From Panorpa germanica (taxonomy: Eukaryota > Arthropoda > Insecta > Mecoptera > Panorpidae), in NCBI GenBank assembly GCA_963678705.1, contig OY783222.1, forward strand, positions 13,525,730-13,589,729: DNA of 64,000 bases, given 5' to 3'. Positions 12,301 to 23,414 of this stretch are shown here, piece after piece. Position 1 is the first letter of the stretch. Every line of letters begins with the position of its first letter. The notes beneath the pieces are model-generated. The model did no database searches. It worked only from the letters and a program-made list of their open reading frames with translations, and was not told where the DNA came from. Position numbers and translations under genes: made by a program.

Positions 12301-12880
12301 AAAAAAGTCCATGAATTTTAAAAAGATCGCATAAAATCCAGATACGCTTAGTTTTTTAAAATGTAATGAAGCAGTTCTTTATTTTAAAGCCTAAGGAACG
12401 TAACTGCATCAAAATATTTTAATAAATCCAGAAAAAAAAATTACAAAAAGAAGTCCATGAATTTAAAAAAGGTCGCATAAAAGTCAGCCACGCTTAGTTC
12501 TTTAAAATGTAATGAAGCAGTTCTTTATTTTAAAGCCTAAGTAACGTAACTGCATCACAACGTCCCCAATTAGTTGTTACATTCATTATGTAAATATTGT
12601 CATTCATTACTTTCTTGTAGAGAAAGTTTTGCTCGTAATTAGTGTTGCCATTCTGTCAGGCGCAATATTATCCAGAAATCTCATATTGTATAAATGCTAT
12701 TTTCAATATAGTGTACATTTATTTGCAAGTTTTGTAATGAAGCAGTTTTTTATTTTAAAGCCTAACGAACGTAACTGCATCAAAACATTTCAATAAATCA
12801 AAAAAAAAAAAATTAAGAATAAAAAGTCCATGAATTTAAAAAAGGTCGCATAAAATCCAGAAACGAATAGATATTTAAAA
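9376..12880. repeat. ~3.5-kb imperfect palindrome whose arms are ~147-bp tandem repeats (foldback-like element)
   Basis: The left arm contains about seven direct copies of a ~147-bp unit (GATGCAGTTATGTTCGTTAG starts near 9862, 10012, 10159, 10304, 10452 and 10597). The right arm holds about eleven copies in the opposite orientation, with anchors near 11058, 11205, 11353, 11498, 11643, 11788, 11935, 12081, 12227, 12374 and 12521. Each arm also has the same single-copy block of about 180 bp (9540-9730 left, 12550-12730 right, inverted: TGAGATTTCTGGATAATATT). Outside that block is one more outer unit. The arms meet in a unique stem at 10660-11050. There are no coding frames. The arms differ by about four repeat units. 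This architecture resembles Drosophila Foldback elements; the family is not identified. Confidence 0.85.
10823..10872. repeat. Perfect 50-bp palindrome at the centre of the large inverted repeat
   Basis: Twenty-five bases on each side of 10847/10848 are exact reverse complements (centre GAAGACTA|TAGTCTTC, flanked by AAAAAGTAA and its complement, then T7/A7). There is no spacer loop. Outside this the stem continues with mismatches for several hundred bases. Confidence 0.9.
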
Positions 12881-13448
12881 TGTTTTGAAGCAGTTCCTTA
12901 TTTTAGGCCATAAGGAATATAAGTGTATCCTAAATTTCAAAGAAATGTTAGTTTTCTTTTATGAAAGAATGTGTATTAATATTTTAAAACAACTAATAAG
13001 ACAAAAAAATTATTTATGCCCGTTGGTGATGTATACATATTTCATTATATTTAAATATGAATATCCAAACAGTGTTATTTAGGTTGCATACCCTCTTGGA
13101 GCAAAGTAGTCTAGGTGCCGTTGAAGAAATAATAACCCATATATATTTTAAGCTACTATTTAATGGATAAATGATTTTAAATAATTTAATTAAATTAATA
13201 ATTTAAAATTATAAGAAATAACAAAGAGGTAAATATTAAATAATATACTTTTATTGAAGAAAGTTTTTTACAATATACATTGCACTAATAACAAAAATTA
13301 AGATTTAAAATTATTAGCTATTTTACATAAATTTCTAGATTACTCTAATATATAACTTAAACTATATATTTTGCTTATAGATACATTTCTTAAAGTCAGT
13401 AATGTATAAACTCTCATCTATTGTAATAATTATATAAAAAATTAGAAA
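12881..13448. other. Palindrome flank and 3' flank of the CCDC174-like gene
   Basis: AT-rich DNA with no coding potential. 12885-12920 is a degenerate further repeat unit (AAGCAGTTCCTTATTTTAGG). 13200-13448 probably holds the 3' UTR of the minus-strand gene ending at 13449. Confidence 0.4.
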
Positions 13449-14174
13449 CTACATTATGTCATATTGTTCTGCCAATTTATGCTTTCCCTTATCCTTAGAT
13501 TTATCTTCCAAATACTTTAAACCAGCTGAATAAGCATCTTCTAAGTCAGGTTTAGCTGTCTTCTTCGCTATTTTGGAGCCGCTGGGTCCATAATACTCGA
13601 ACGTACATGGAGGAGGAATTTCTGTTCCATTTCTTTCTACCTTTTTAGGCGCATAATCCAGTTCTTCTTCAGAATCATCATAATCCACCTCATTTACAAT
13701 CAGAGATGGTTTGAACTCTTTGAGGGGAGGAGGTTTACGTTTACGTTTCACTGCTTGTGTTGAACAACTTGGTCCTGGCTTTGAAAGAATAACACGTTTC
13801 AATTGATCAGGTGGTGGAGGAGGCGGCATTTTAGCATCTGCTTCTAGTTTAGCACGTATTTGTTTTAATTTTTCTTCTACATTCATAACACTAGAAGGGG
13901 GCGGAACTTTCGCTACGAATTCATTAATTTTTTGTATACTTTTGCTAATGTGTGCCACGCTAATGTGTTTAGGTATTTCTGTGCGACGTTGAATATATCC
14001 CGTGGAGTCAAATGTTTTTGTTCCTATCTTTTCCTTGAATACTGTCGGTGGAGCAAATTCTTCTTTTCTTTCACTGCGCTGTTTTTCAACCCACTGTTCC
14101 TGTGTTAATTCAGTAAATATTGGGACACCTTCTTTACCTTCATCCCATGGTCTTAAATATTCTTCGCTTTCTTT
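13449..14174 (-). CDS. CCDC174-like protein, C-terminal exon (242 codons including the stop); upstream exons not found
   Basis: An open minus-strand frame with stop TAG at 13449-13451. It begins KESEEYLRPWDEGKEGV, runs through EQWVEKQRSERKEEFAPP, a PPPPPP-DQLKR stretch, basic KRKRKPPPL, acidic DYDDSEEELDYAP and FEYYGPSGS, and ends LAEQYDIM. The block 'WDEGKE...QRSERKEEFAPP' resembles the C-terminal part of vertebrate CCDC174 as I remember it (WDRGKE...RAERDPEFAPP); CCDC174 is a nuclear, RNA-processing-associated protein. The frame is phase 0 at an acceptor AAAG|AAA at 14174. Helitron sequence begins within about 2 bp of that point. No CCDC174 N-terminal exon was found between here and SEC63 (16339), so the gene may be 5'-truncated, or its earlier exons may be too far or too diverged for me to see. 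Confidence 0.55.
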   Translation of the reverse strand, partial: KESEEYLRPWDEGKEGVPIFTELTQEQWVEKQRSERKEEFAPPTVFKEKIGTKTFDSTGYIQRRTEIPKHISVAHISKSIQKINEFVAKVPPPSSVMNVEEKLKQIRAKLEADAKMPPPPPPDQLKRVILSKPGPSCSTQAVKRKRKPPPLKEFKPSLIVNEVDYDDSEEELDYAPKKVERNGTEIPPPCTFEYYGPSGSKIAKKTAKPDLEDAYSAGLKYLEDKSKDKGKHKLAEQYDIM

Positions 14175-14175
14175 C

Positions 14176-14837
14176 TTTAAATTGAAATAATAAATAAACT
14201 CGTCCTATATTAATTTTACATGTAATAACAATTAATTTTTCATACTTTTTTTCAAAATTTGGGATTTTTTTTTTCGATTCGTAAATAAGTTACCAAGGTT
14301 AGCCTACATACAAAATTTCAATTTTCTAGCACAATTTTTACTCTCGGCAAATACTGCCCCCGTGCCCCCCAATAAAATTTTGAAATTTTCAATTTTTTTT
14401 TTTTGATAATATACTTAATTAATCTAGAATCCAGAATATGAACTTTCTTCAAAGTTTCCTACCGGGCCCCCGAATTTCTTTAACCCCCCCTTTTTCAATT
14501 TTTGAATTTCTAATTTTTGAGAAATATCAGCCTTAAATAGCTTAATACACATGCAAAATTTCAATTTTCTATCTTTTACGACTTAAAAGTAATACAGCAA
14601 AAAAGGGATCACTTTTTTCCCAGTTTTTCCAAAATTACGGGTTTCCAGGAAATTCAGGGAAAAATCCAGGGACGCCAAAAGTCTTAGAATTTTTTTCTCT
14701 ACGAAATAGGAAATTTTCAAAAACTTCCCTGGAGCCGTTTTCGAGATGCCATACAAAATTTGAACCAAACATATAAACATATAAGAAAATAAGAATATAA
14801 GAATATAAATATACACCTGGGACATTATAATATAGGA
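14176..14837 (-). mobile_element. Helitron copy abutting the CCDC174-like exon, 3' end lost
   Basis: On minus it begins A|TCCTATATTATAATGTCCC at 14837 and contains the shared block with GACGCCAAAAGTCTTAG. It stops at about 14176 inside the segment TTTAAATTGAAATAATAAAT, which in copy 1 (about 319) is followed by another ~180 bp before CTAG. The terminal hairpin and CTAG are missing here, and the coding exon starts instead. Confidence 0.7.
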
Positions 14838-14905
14838 TTATTTATTGTTATATGTAAAATAAATATGGAACGAGTTTAATAATTTAATAGAAAAATGGAA
14901 TTACA

Positions 14906-15410
14906 ATGGGCTTGCGTCCTATGTCTTAATTTCTATAAAAGTGTACTATATATTGATAAAGTGGGTTACTAGAACCTCAAATGTCCAATTATTTTTTTAA
15001 TAACTCTTTATATGTGAAGAGATATTAACAATTAAAAAAGTCATTTTGTCTCTTTAATTATTAAAGGGATTCAACGTTGTTGATTCCAAATGCATGTGAC
15101 ATCACAACCGCTGCCAACCTTACAGCTCATAAATATCTGCTATATGTATTTATATATCAAAATATCAAATATTATTTACAGCTATTTCAAGGAACAATCA
15201 AATTTAATATTATTAGCAGGGTTAAATAAAATAAAAACTTATTATTCTTTGACTTGACTTGATTATTTGACTACCAACAACTACAAAACATTACCACAGC
15301 ACTGACCTAATCAACAAATAACTGACGTTAAAATGCATTTGACGTCATACAAATATGGCCGACCATTTCTAGCGCTAAAACTACAATTCACGTGATCAAT
15401 TTGAAGTTAA
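14906..15410. mobile_element. TA-family MITE M, copy 2 (one end only)
   Basis: It starts ATGGGCTTGCGTCCTATGTC, followed by the characteristic TTAATTTCTATAAAAGTG, GTGGGTTACTAGAACCTC and TTAAAGGGATTCAACGTTG blocks and 'TATGGCCGACCATTTCTAGCGC'. The second terminus is absent; similarity fades after about 15390. Confidence 0.65.
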
Positions 15411-16338
15411 TTGATTCACTTAATTTTGGATCCAACAGAAGCAGTTATTTACTATATTAAATATGTATATGCAATGTAATCCACGCATATGAGGTCAAAA
15501 AAATAACTGGGTAATTATAAAAATATTACATGTGCACGTAATGTTATTACAATAAATTTAAAAAATAATTTTTACAATTTAAAACTCCATCTATAAATAT
15601 TTATTTTCTCGAACATTTTGCATAATACATATTAGTCATATTTTATATTTGCTAGACTGAAGGCCATTCCCTCCTACAAGGTTTCAGTTTTACCTCAAAT
15701 ATAAGTTCAGCTTGTGACATATAAAGAAATAAAAATAATTATATTAAATAAAATAATTTATATTAAATCAAGATAATAATAAATAAAGCATATTGCAGAC
15801 ACACGCCGCATGCACACTAAATACATTCAAAATAAAAATGAAGCAGTCAGTAGGTGGGAATAGCGCTTTAGTTTTTGTGATCTTAATCTTTGATTATAAA
15901 CTATAAAATAATACTTTGTAGACGCTCAATTAATCCATCAAAATCTTCAATAAAATTGAGCAGCAGGAAGAAAAATATTTTCAAATTTGTACAAAAAATA
16001 TATTTTATAATTATCCGAATATTTTTATATAAATATAATTTATTTATTTAAGAAATACAACATAAAAATGGAAGAAAATGAAATAAAACAAACATTCATA
16101 CATTGATAAAAAAACACTTCATCTTATTACCACCAAAAATTATCATAACACAATTTTTTTAAATTTTATTCAGAATTTTTTTGTTAAATATATAGTATAA
16201 ATATGGGGCCGCCTACCTTATATCAAAATATTAATTATAATATGTAATTAATGAATTTTCTTTTTATGAAAGTATATATTCTATAATGGTTTTATTAAGG
16301 CGCTTCCTAAATTAAAAATTGAAATAGTTCTTTTATTT
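15411..16338. other. Gene-free stretch between MITE and SEC63
   Basis: AT-rich, with no coding potential and no repeat I could match elsewhere in the window. The part next to 16339 should contain the SEC63 3' UTR. Confidence 0.4.
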
Positions 16339-19300
16339 TTAGTCGTCAACTTCATCATCAGTGGTAAAATCACTCTCTCTATCTTGGTTGCCATGCTGTT
16401 CATCTTCTGATTCACTAAGATCCCATTGCGGATGTTCTGTTGGTATTTCCGGTGCTTCTTGCACATCTAATTTAAGTTCTTGTTGTTGATCCATTCCTAG
16501 ATAAGAGTCTGAAACAAATAACAGTTTATTGATATCATTTTTTAATGATTTTAAGGTCCTTCGTACTGGTATGAGATTCGATATTAAAGTTTTAAGATGA
16601 TGAAATATTCAACCCTATGTTGTATCATTTTACTTTAAAAACGTCTCCATTATCTTTGGATGTTTCAGTTTTCTGCGAGGATAAAAATTGTGCTAGAATG
16701 TAAAAAATTAGTTGGTAGGCTAACTTTGGTACCTAATTTAAAAAATGGAATAAATAAAAAAATGATCAAATAATGAATGTATGGTACAGACTGGTGCCAT
16801 ATAAGCTTGCGACATCTAACATATAATATATATTTTCTTTGATAAGTTGACATTATTTAGACATGAGCGTACTAAATGTGTTGTACTTTTAACGTACAGA
16901 CTACTGCGACATAAACATGCGACACTAATAAAACCCTTATTTGTTATTTCAAACTGTGTTTGAAAGGGTATCACGAGTTAGCAGAGACCTTGTTAAAAAA
17001 TAAGCTTTTTCGCTTCTTTTTTGTAATTTTTTTTTAAAGCAGGTTGGAGGAATTCGTTCGAAATATGAAAGCTTCCGACGTATTAAGTTGCATGTCGCAC
17101 TAGTGTGGACGGGTTGAACAACTTCGTACAACAAATATGGGATATCGCATATTTAAGTCGCACGATGTGTACCATACTTAACGCGTAAATTTTGAAAATA
17201 AGAAATGAAGAAGAATTGATAAAATACTTTTAAAATTTAAGGATTTTGCTAAATATTACTAAGTTGATAAGATTGTTGATAAGTTGATAAGTTGATAAAT
17301 TTATCGTTAATTAAAAAAAAATTGAAGGGTTTAAATTATAGTCCAAGTGAAATATTATAATTCAAGTCAAATATTTCAATTTAAAAATAGAGTTCCATAT
17401 ATTTATACTTTTTTGGAACAAACATCGTGAGCGATGGTGTTTGACGCTGACTCTTGTCTTATAGTTCGATTCCCAAACCATAATTATATTTTCTGTTATC
17501 AAGTTAAATTGATTATGTATATACGTAATCATAAACTTATTATGCAGTGGTGCACCCCACGTATATGAGGCCACGACGTCCAAAAGTTGCCAACATTGTT
17601 GGAGTTCATCGGTGATAGGACTCAGCATCAAAAATAGGCCGATGTTAAATGAATTAACAAAATATCATTCATGGATGAACACCAAATTTATATCCTATTA
17701 ATATCGAAACGCATTTTACAAGAAAAAGCCAAAGTATAGATTTTACCAGACAATGCATCCTGAGGCTACAGCACATGGAAGGGCCGCAATATTAATAAGA
17801 GACAACATAGGAGGCGATATCCTAGTACATTAAAAATTTAACCCACAAATATAATTGTTAAAGACCGCATAAGTTCAATAACTATTTGAACAGTGTATAG
17901 TTCACCCAGATACAAGATTAAATTATACATTTGGGCTCACGGACTATAACGCTTAAACGATGACAATTCTGACGACAACTACAGCTCAATGTCACTTCCT
18001 CTGGTAAATTAACACACAGTGCTACAGATATGAAAAAGACTCCGTGTCTAATAGATGTTTGTGTAACTAAAGGGATTTCTTATGATAGTATAGAATGCGA
18101 ATCTAGTTTAGAGCTATCGTCTGAGAAAATCTCTTCTGCGGAAAAACCGTGTCGGTTCCATAATCCTAAGATGGATAATCGCCGGATTGACTTAAAATTT
18201 TCTGTGTGTGTACTTAAATATATGTACATTACGAAATGAAATAAAAATATATATTTTTTGAAAATTCTAATTGTATATAAGCCTTTAATATGAGCCGCGT
18301 TGTGAATATATGACACTTCTGACAAGACAAAATTATAAGCGTTGAGTAGACTTTTGACGATAGACACTCTGGTCAAGTTTGTACACGCATAGGTGCTACG
18401 CATTCGTTGATGTCTTACCTGATCGTAAACAAACATTAAATGTGTATACTCCCGGCCATCTTGGAGCTGTAAATTTAAGTTGTACTTCTTCTCGATCAAC
18501 TAATGCCGTCACATGATACGGTGCGGTAAGAAGTGTTTTAGATTTCCGATCACAAATATACGTCCACCAATATTCTTGTTTATCCTAAAACAAAGTCATA
18601 TATATATACATTAAAATTACTAGTGGCCATTAAATCGATAATAATACTCATGTTCAAAATTCTTACTTCTGGATAAAATGGACAATGAACGGAATGCGAT
18701 GTTTTGGAACGTCCTTCCAATACTTTTTCTCTTTTGTGAACTCTTTGCTGGAATCTTAAATATATAAAGTGATTATCATAGAAATAATTAATAAGAAAAA
18801 TATCATCTATTTGAAGTTGGTATTAACTTATCCCATTCTTGATCATCGTCTTCAACATTTGAAGATTTCTTTTCATCTTCCGATGTTCTTTCATCTTTAT
18901 CTTCCCTCTCTTCAGTATCAGTGACATCACTGCCATCAGAGTCATTTGCTGTAGTTTTGGAATTAAGAGACTCCTTACTTACTTTCGCAGTATTTTTAGG
19001 AGTGTCGTTTTGCTTCACTTCTTTATTTGCTACAGCAACAGATTCTACAGGTTTTGTTCGAGGTTTGAATGCTTTGTTTTTATTTTTATTTTTACTAGAA
19101 CTCTTTTTATTGGTTTGCTTTAACCATGCTGGTTTTTTAACAGCTGGTTCTTTTTCTTTTTCTTTTTCATTTTCATTACCATCACCTGTTCCTTCGTGAT
19201 CTTCATCTCTAGAAAAGGAACAGAAATATAGATCTATAGATATGTTTATATCGACGTATTATAAGACGCTTATAAATATTAAATATATTCTACCTAATAG

Positions 19301-22300
19301 TCTTTTCAGCAACACTCTCATCCCCAAATAGTTCTCTCATATCTCTACGTATCAATGTTACAGTAACTGTCACAATAGCACCTGCTGTTACAACAGTTGG
19401 ATTTTCGTCATCAATAACTAAAATAAAAACAACTAGATAAATATAAACGTTAACCAAAGAATGCTATTATTATTACAGATAATATGGATATTTATAACAT
19501 ACTCTATAGATTATATATAGATCAATAGGTCCGGATTTATATGCATTTGCTTATTTATATCTACGCTTTGTACATCGCATTAGAAGTTATTATGCTTGTT
19601 ATTATTTATTATATATAGTTATATACCTACTAGAGCTTACCCCCGTCGCAAGCGACGACTGTCTTTTGTGTGTGAATTGAATTTCATTTCAAATTTCAAT
19701 TCCATTTTTAAATTTAAATATTAAACTCGTTCTATATATATTTTACATATAACAACAAATAATTTTTCATATAAACTGACTAAAAAAATATTTTTTTTCC
19801 AATTTGTTCATTATTTGACCAACTTCTTTTCAAAATTTGGATTTTTTTTTCGATTTGTAATGTAAATTAGGTACCAAAGTTAGCCCAATAAAATTTCAAG
19901 ATTCTAACCCTATCTTTACCCTCGGCAAAAACCGCCCCCGTGCCACCAAATAAAATTTTTGAATTTTGAAATTTTTTTTCTTAATAACATATTTCATTAT
20001 TATGTATTCCAAAATGTGAGTTTTCTCCAAAATTTTCTACCGCGCCCCCTAATTTTCTCAACTCCCCCTTTTCCAATTTTTTAATTTCTAATTTTAAAAG
20101 CATTAAACACCGTAATACACGTGCAAAATTTCAACTTTCTATGTTTTATGAATTAAAATTTTATTTAATTATTAATTAATTATTTTAATTAATTTTTCCA
20201 AAATTACGGGTATCCAGGAAATTCAGGGAAAAATCCGAGGACGTCAAAAGTCTTAAAAAAAATTCTCTACGAAATAGACAATTTTCAAGAAAATGCTCCG
20301 TTTTCGAGCCACCATACGAATCGTGTAAACATATAAACAAATAAACTTTCAATTGGAACATTATAATATAGGATATACCTATTACATTATTAGTTATTGC
20401 ATACTTGGAGACAAAATGAATCGATTATAGTAACTTTTATTTTGCATATTTAACTCGATTTTACTAATATTTGTCGCATATTTTAATTTTATTGTTTTAT
20501 TTTAGGTGTTAACGACTCGATTTACATATTTACAATGATTTGTTGTAGGTGTTTACTCTGACTTTACGACTTGATAGCGAGATAAATATCAATGAAGCAA
20601 TAAAGTTTAATAAGACACTCCAAGTAAATTACGAGTCTCACTCATATGAGCATTATAGTTTAGTAGTCTTGGGATTTACTTTTACATTTACAGCTCTCTA
20701 ATACTGGACATATATTACACATATTTAAAGATTTTATTGCATATAAATCAGGGTCCTGATTATAATTACTAAATACCTTCACTCTGCACATGGAAATCTA
20801 TACACGGCATAGCTCCAAGCACTTTCATTACATTATCGTATTCAAAGTCACTGAGGCCTCGTAGCACTGATCTTCGTTCGTCACTAGGTAATTGAGCAAA
20901 TTGTTGTAATGTTTTAATATGCCTCTTCTTAGCAGTAAAATATTTTAAAGAGTCATCGCTTATATAAGGCAATTGCAGCAATGGACTTTTAATTGGCCAA
21001 AGTCCTTGAATTATCATCGGTGATAATTTCATACAGTTTTCAATTGTTTCTATTGTTAGCAGACGTTGAACTATAAAAAGATTAAAAATATATAAGTAAC
21101 CGGTAAATAAAATGGCAATATTATAAACCCTAGAACTCATCAACTCTGTTCGTACGCTGTAGGAATCTTATAAAATTGATTTTTCACTATTTAGATGTCT
21201 CGGAAATCATTCTCTTCCTTATGAAGAAACGAAGAAATTCATGTATGATAAAGTTTATAATCAAGAAAGGGTGGGGCGCATATATCCATGAGTGATGAGT
21301 CCTTGAATTAATTAATATACAATATGACATACTTCTCCTTGCGTATGCTAGCACTATAAGTTGATTAACACAGGATACCATTTCTTGGATTAGATAAGGA
21401 CATTTCCTAACAATAAATTGTCTATCCATTTCTAAAGTGTTGGGATTCAATTTCATTCTTGTAAGATGAGCGTGAATAATTGCACGAGCCTTCAAGGAAT
21501 ACAGACGACACAGAGGCAATTCCTTGCTTTTCTCATTAAGATTAGGTAGTTGTTTAATCAGCTATTAGAGAATTATAGATGTTTAGACTTTAAGTAAAAT
21601 TTTAAACTATATTTTCACTATATTTTATACTTACTGCGGGAACCTCGTCATTATCACTTTGTCTCTCAACAACCTCTGAATTATGTCGCTTATCAAATTC
21701 TAAACTAGCGGCTAATATCATTATAGCTCTTTTTAGTGGCATATTTGGTGTTTTGTGAAAGAAATAGTAATACATCTGCGTAGTATCCACCAATACCTGA
21801 TCTCCAGAGAATCGTATTGAACGATACCACCAAATTCCAACCTGTCAATGAAAATATAAATACATTATTTACAACAAAAAATTGTCGCATAAAATTATAA
21901 AATAATATACTTACAGCAACAGGTAAAATAACCATAAACACAAGAGCATAGAGTCCTAAAACCCAGACAGAGTTTTCTTTCTCTACTATCCATGAAGGTA
22001 ACGCAATACCAAAAGACATTGCACCAGGTCCATCAGGATTACCATATTTCTCCCAATTTTTTCGAGCCTCTTCATCTGTTAGAGCCTAGCATTTAAATTA
22101 ATAAAACTAATGTAAGTCGGTATATTTAATAAGAACAAATATGCTTTTACCGTTATCAATAAACATATGTATTAAAGCAATTAAGTGGAAGCACAGGTTC
22201 AATTAGTACCTGATATGCTTTAGTGAGTTTCATAAAGGCTTTCTCGTCACCAGTTTCCTTATCAGGATGCAAAATAACGGATAACTTTCGGTACGCCTTC

Positions 22301-22745
22301 TTAATTTCTGCTTGCGAAGAATCCAAAGAAACACCAAGAATTTCATGCGGATCAAAATTTGACATTTCGTAATCAAATTGTGACACTTTGTAGGCTAAGA
22401 AAATTAACAATAACCACCCCGAAACTATTGAAAATTTTATGAGAAACTGTTTGACGCCCTTGTACGGCTCTGACGCCTGCATAATATGTTTTTTCCTTAA
22501 GCATTCTGGACACGAGCACTCTTGTGATGATTTCTCAGGATCTAAAATCAAATATCAAATTGACACATGAATTACATCAGAATTCTGTCACCAATTTTGT
22601 AAGTATTTATAATAATCATACCTTCTTTTCTTTTTCGGGGCCAATAATAAAATGTTGCCGGTATTAAGATTAAAGCAACAAATGATAAAAGAAAGTAAAA
22701 AAATGTACCACCACTTTCATCATACTGAAATTTTTGTCCAGCCAT
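16339..22745 (-). CDS. SEC63: Translocation protein SEC63 (ER J-domain membrane protein), complete
   Basis: Eleven minus-strand exons: 22622-22745 (ATG 22743-22745), 22210-22541, 21915-22085, 21635-21841, 21333-21561, 20777-21070, 19294-19417, 18828-19208, 18667-18754, 18419-18584, 16339-16508 (stop TAA). The sum is 2286 nt, 761 aa, close to human SEC63 (760). Visible features: N-terminal MAGQKFQYDESGGTFFYF with a first membrane segment; a second membrane segment at about 77-93; a J domain at about 102-165 with the HPD motif at about 133-135 (ILHPDKE); a third membrane segment at about 190-210; the Sec63/Brl domain (LLQLPYISDDSLKYF); an acidic/lysine-rich linker; and a C-terminal part with EYWWTYICDRK and CLRSDSYLGMDQ ending in acidic DDEVDD. 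Family role: with SEC61/SEC62 it recruits lumenal BiP for protein translocation into the ER. The last intron (1.9 kb) holds transposon remains. Donor of exon 8 is GTTAAT. Head-to-head with akirin. Confidence 0.95.
16778..17176. mobile_element. Possible degenerate terminal-inverted-repeat element in SEC63 intron 10
   Basis: The left edge reads GTATGGTACAGACTGGTGCC and then GCGACA. The right edge reads (inverted) AGTATGGTACACATCGTGCG. A second GTACAGACTACTGCGACAT occurs internally at about 16895. No coding frame. The ends are imperfect and no target duplication was defined. Confidence 0.35.
17530..17645 (-). repeat. Dispersed repeat R (one of four copies)
   Basis: Read on minus it gives CGGCCTATTTTTGATGCTGAGTCCTATCACCGATG, then TTGGCAACTTTTGGACGTCG, GTGGCCTCATATACG and GTGGTGCACC. 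The same order recurs at 24567-24730, 31405-31575 and 38011-38210. Probably a fragment of a transposon; ends not defined. Confidence 0.5.
17690..18200 (+). pseudogene. Fragments of a non-LTR retrotransposon endonuclease (jockey-like)
   Basis: Near 17727 the plus strand reads PKYRFYQTMHPEATAHGRAA followed by ILIRDNIGGDILV. This matches the pattern of the apurinic endonuclease domain of jockey-type elements ('...HP.G.A.GG.AI.I...I'). From 18030 a second piece, KKTPCLIDVCVTKGISYD then ECESSLELSS, matches the end of the same domain ('LLDFAI.KGI...S.LELSSDH'). Between them the frame is broken and the reverse transcriptase part is missing. It is a dead insertion in the last SEC63 intron. Confidence 0.6.
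19630..20373 (-). mobile_element. Helitron, full-length with both ends (SEC63 intron 6)
   Basis: The clearest copy. On minus: A|TCCTATATTATAATGTTCC at 20373, ending CGTCGCTTGCGACGGGGG then TAAGCTCTAG|T at 19630. The 3' hairpin CGTCGC/GCGACG lies about 11 bp before the end, and the host bases are A and T as expected for Helitron insertion between A and T. It is 744 bp with no coding frame. It lies in the intron between SEC63 exons 20777-21070 and 19294-19417. Confidence 0.85.
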
Positions 22746-23414
22746 TTTTTAATTTATATTAGGTACATTAATTAAATAGCAAATGAAACATTTACCCCAA
22801 AAATAACACGACGTGTCACAGCGTCAAGCTATAACCATTAAACTGCATTGAACTTCATGGCTCTTTATGGACTTTGTAAGCCATGTAAGCAGAATGTTAA
22901 TAGATGACAACTGCTGACGGTGATGGTATAAAAGTTGAAATCACAGATAATTGGCATTAAGACGTAGTGCGACATCTATATAATTCTAGCAAACAGAGGA
23001 TGATAATGCATTCGCATTTTAAATTAGATTTCGGTCACTAGAGTGCTCGGGTAGTCTCTGGTGTAACCTGGTGGTAAAACACTGAAGCTTCATCAAAACA
23101 ATTCGTTGAAATACATTATGCTTTCATCCATTTCAGTTAATGCATCCTCTCTCTTTTTTACTAGTTTTCACAGCGTTTCATAGGCAAGGGCACTAGATTG
23201 GCAGCCATACTGTTCTGGCTTTAGATTTCTTTATTTTAAAAATCTAGAAACATCGGTGCCTGTAGAAAAAAAACATTTTTGAAAACGTATACATTGTACA
23301 TATTATTATATATTTCTACAATTGTGCTAATATATTTTTAGATAAGTTTTAAACACTGTCTATCGAATATTTTACAAAAAGTGCTAGTTCAGTTCAAGGG
23401 TGTATCAGTGAAAA
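22746..23414. promoter_or_regulatory. Shared 5' region of SEC63 (-) and akirin (+)
   Basis: The two start codons are 669 bp apart and face away from each other, so both promoters and 5' UTRs lie here. Two CGTCAC/CGACGT-type motifs lie at 22805-22830 near the SEC63 start. I see no unambiguous TATA box or other core element. Confidence 0.5.

Noticed and set aside
9862-12540. Regular ~147-bp spacing, considered as a CRISPR-like array
   Set aside because: The whole unit repeats, there are no unique spacers, and the genome is eukaryotic; it is a satellite within a palindrome.
18080-18499. 139-codon minus frame overlapping SEC63
   Set aside because: Only 18419-18499 is within a real SEC63 exon, and in a different frame; the rest is intron.
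20769-21143. ORF extending the SEC63 exon to a later ATG
   Set aside because: The part 21071-21143 is intron; the exon is bounded by TATAG|TTCAAC at 21070 and a GTATTT donor at 20776.
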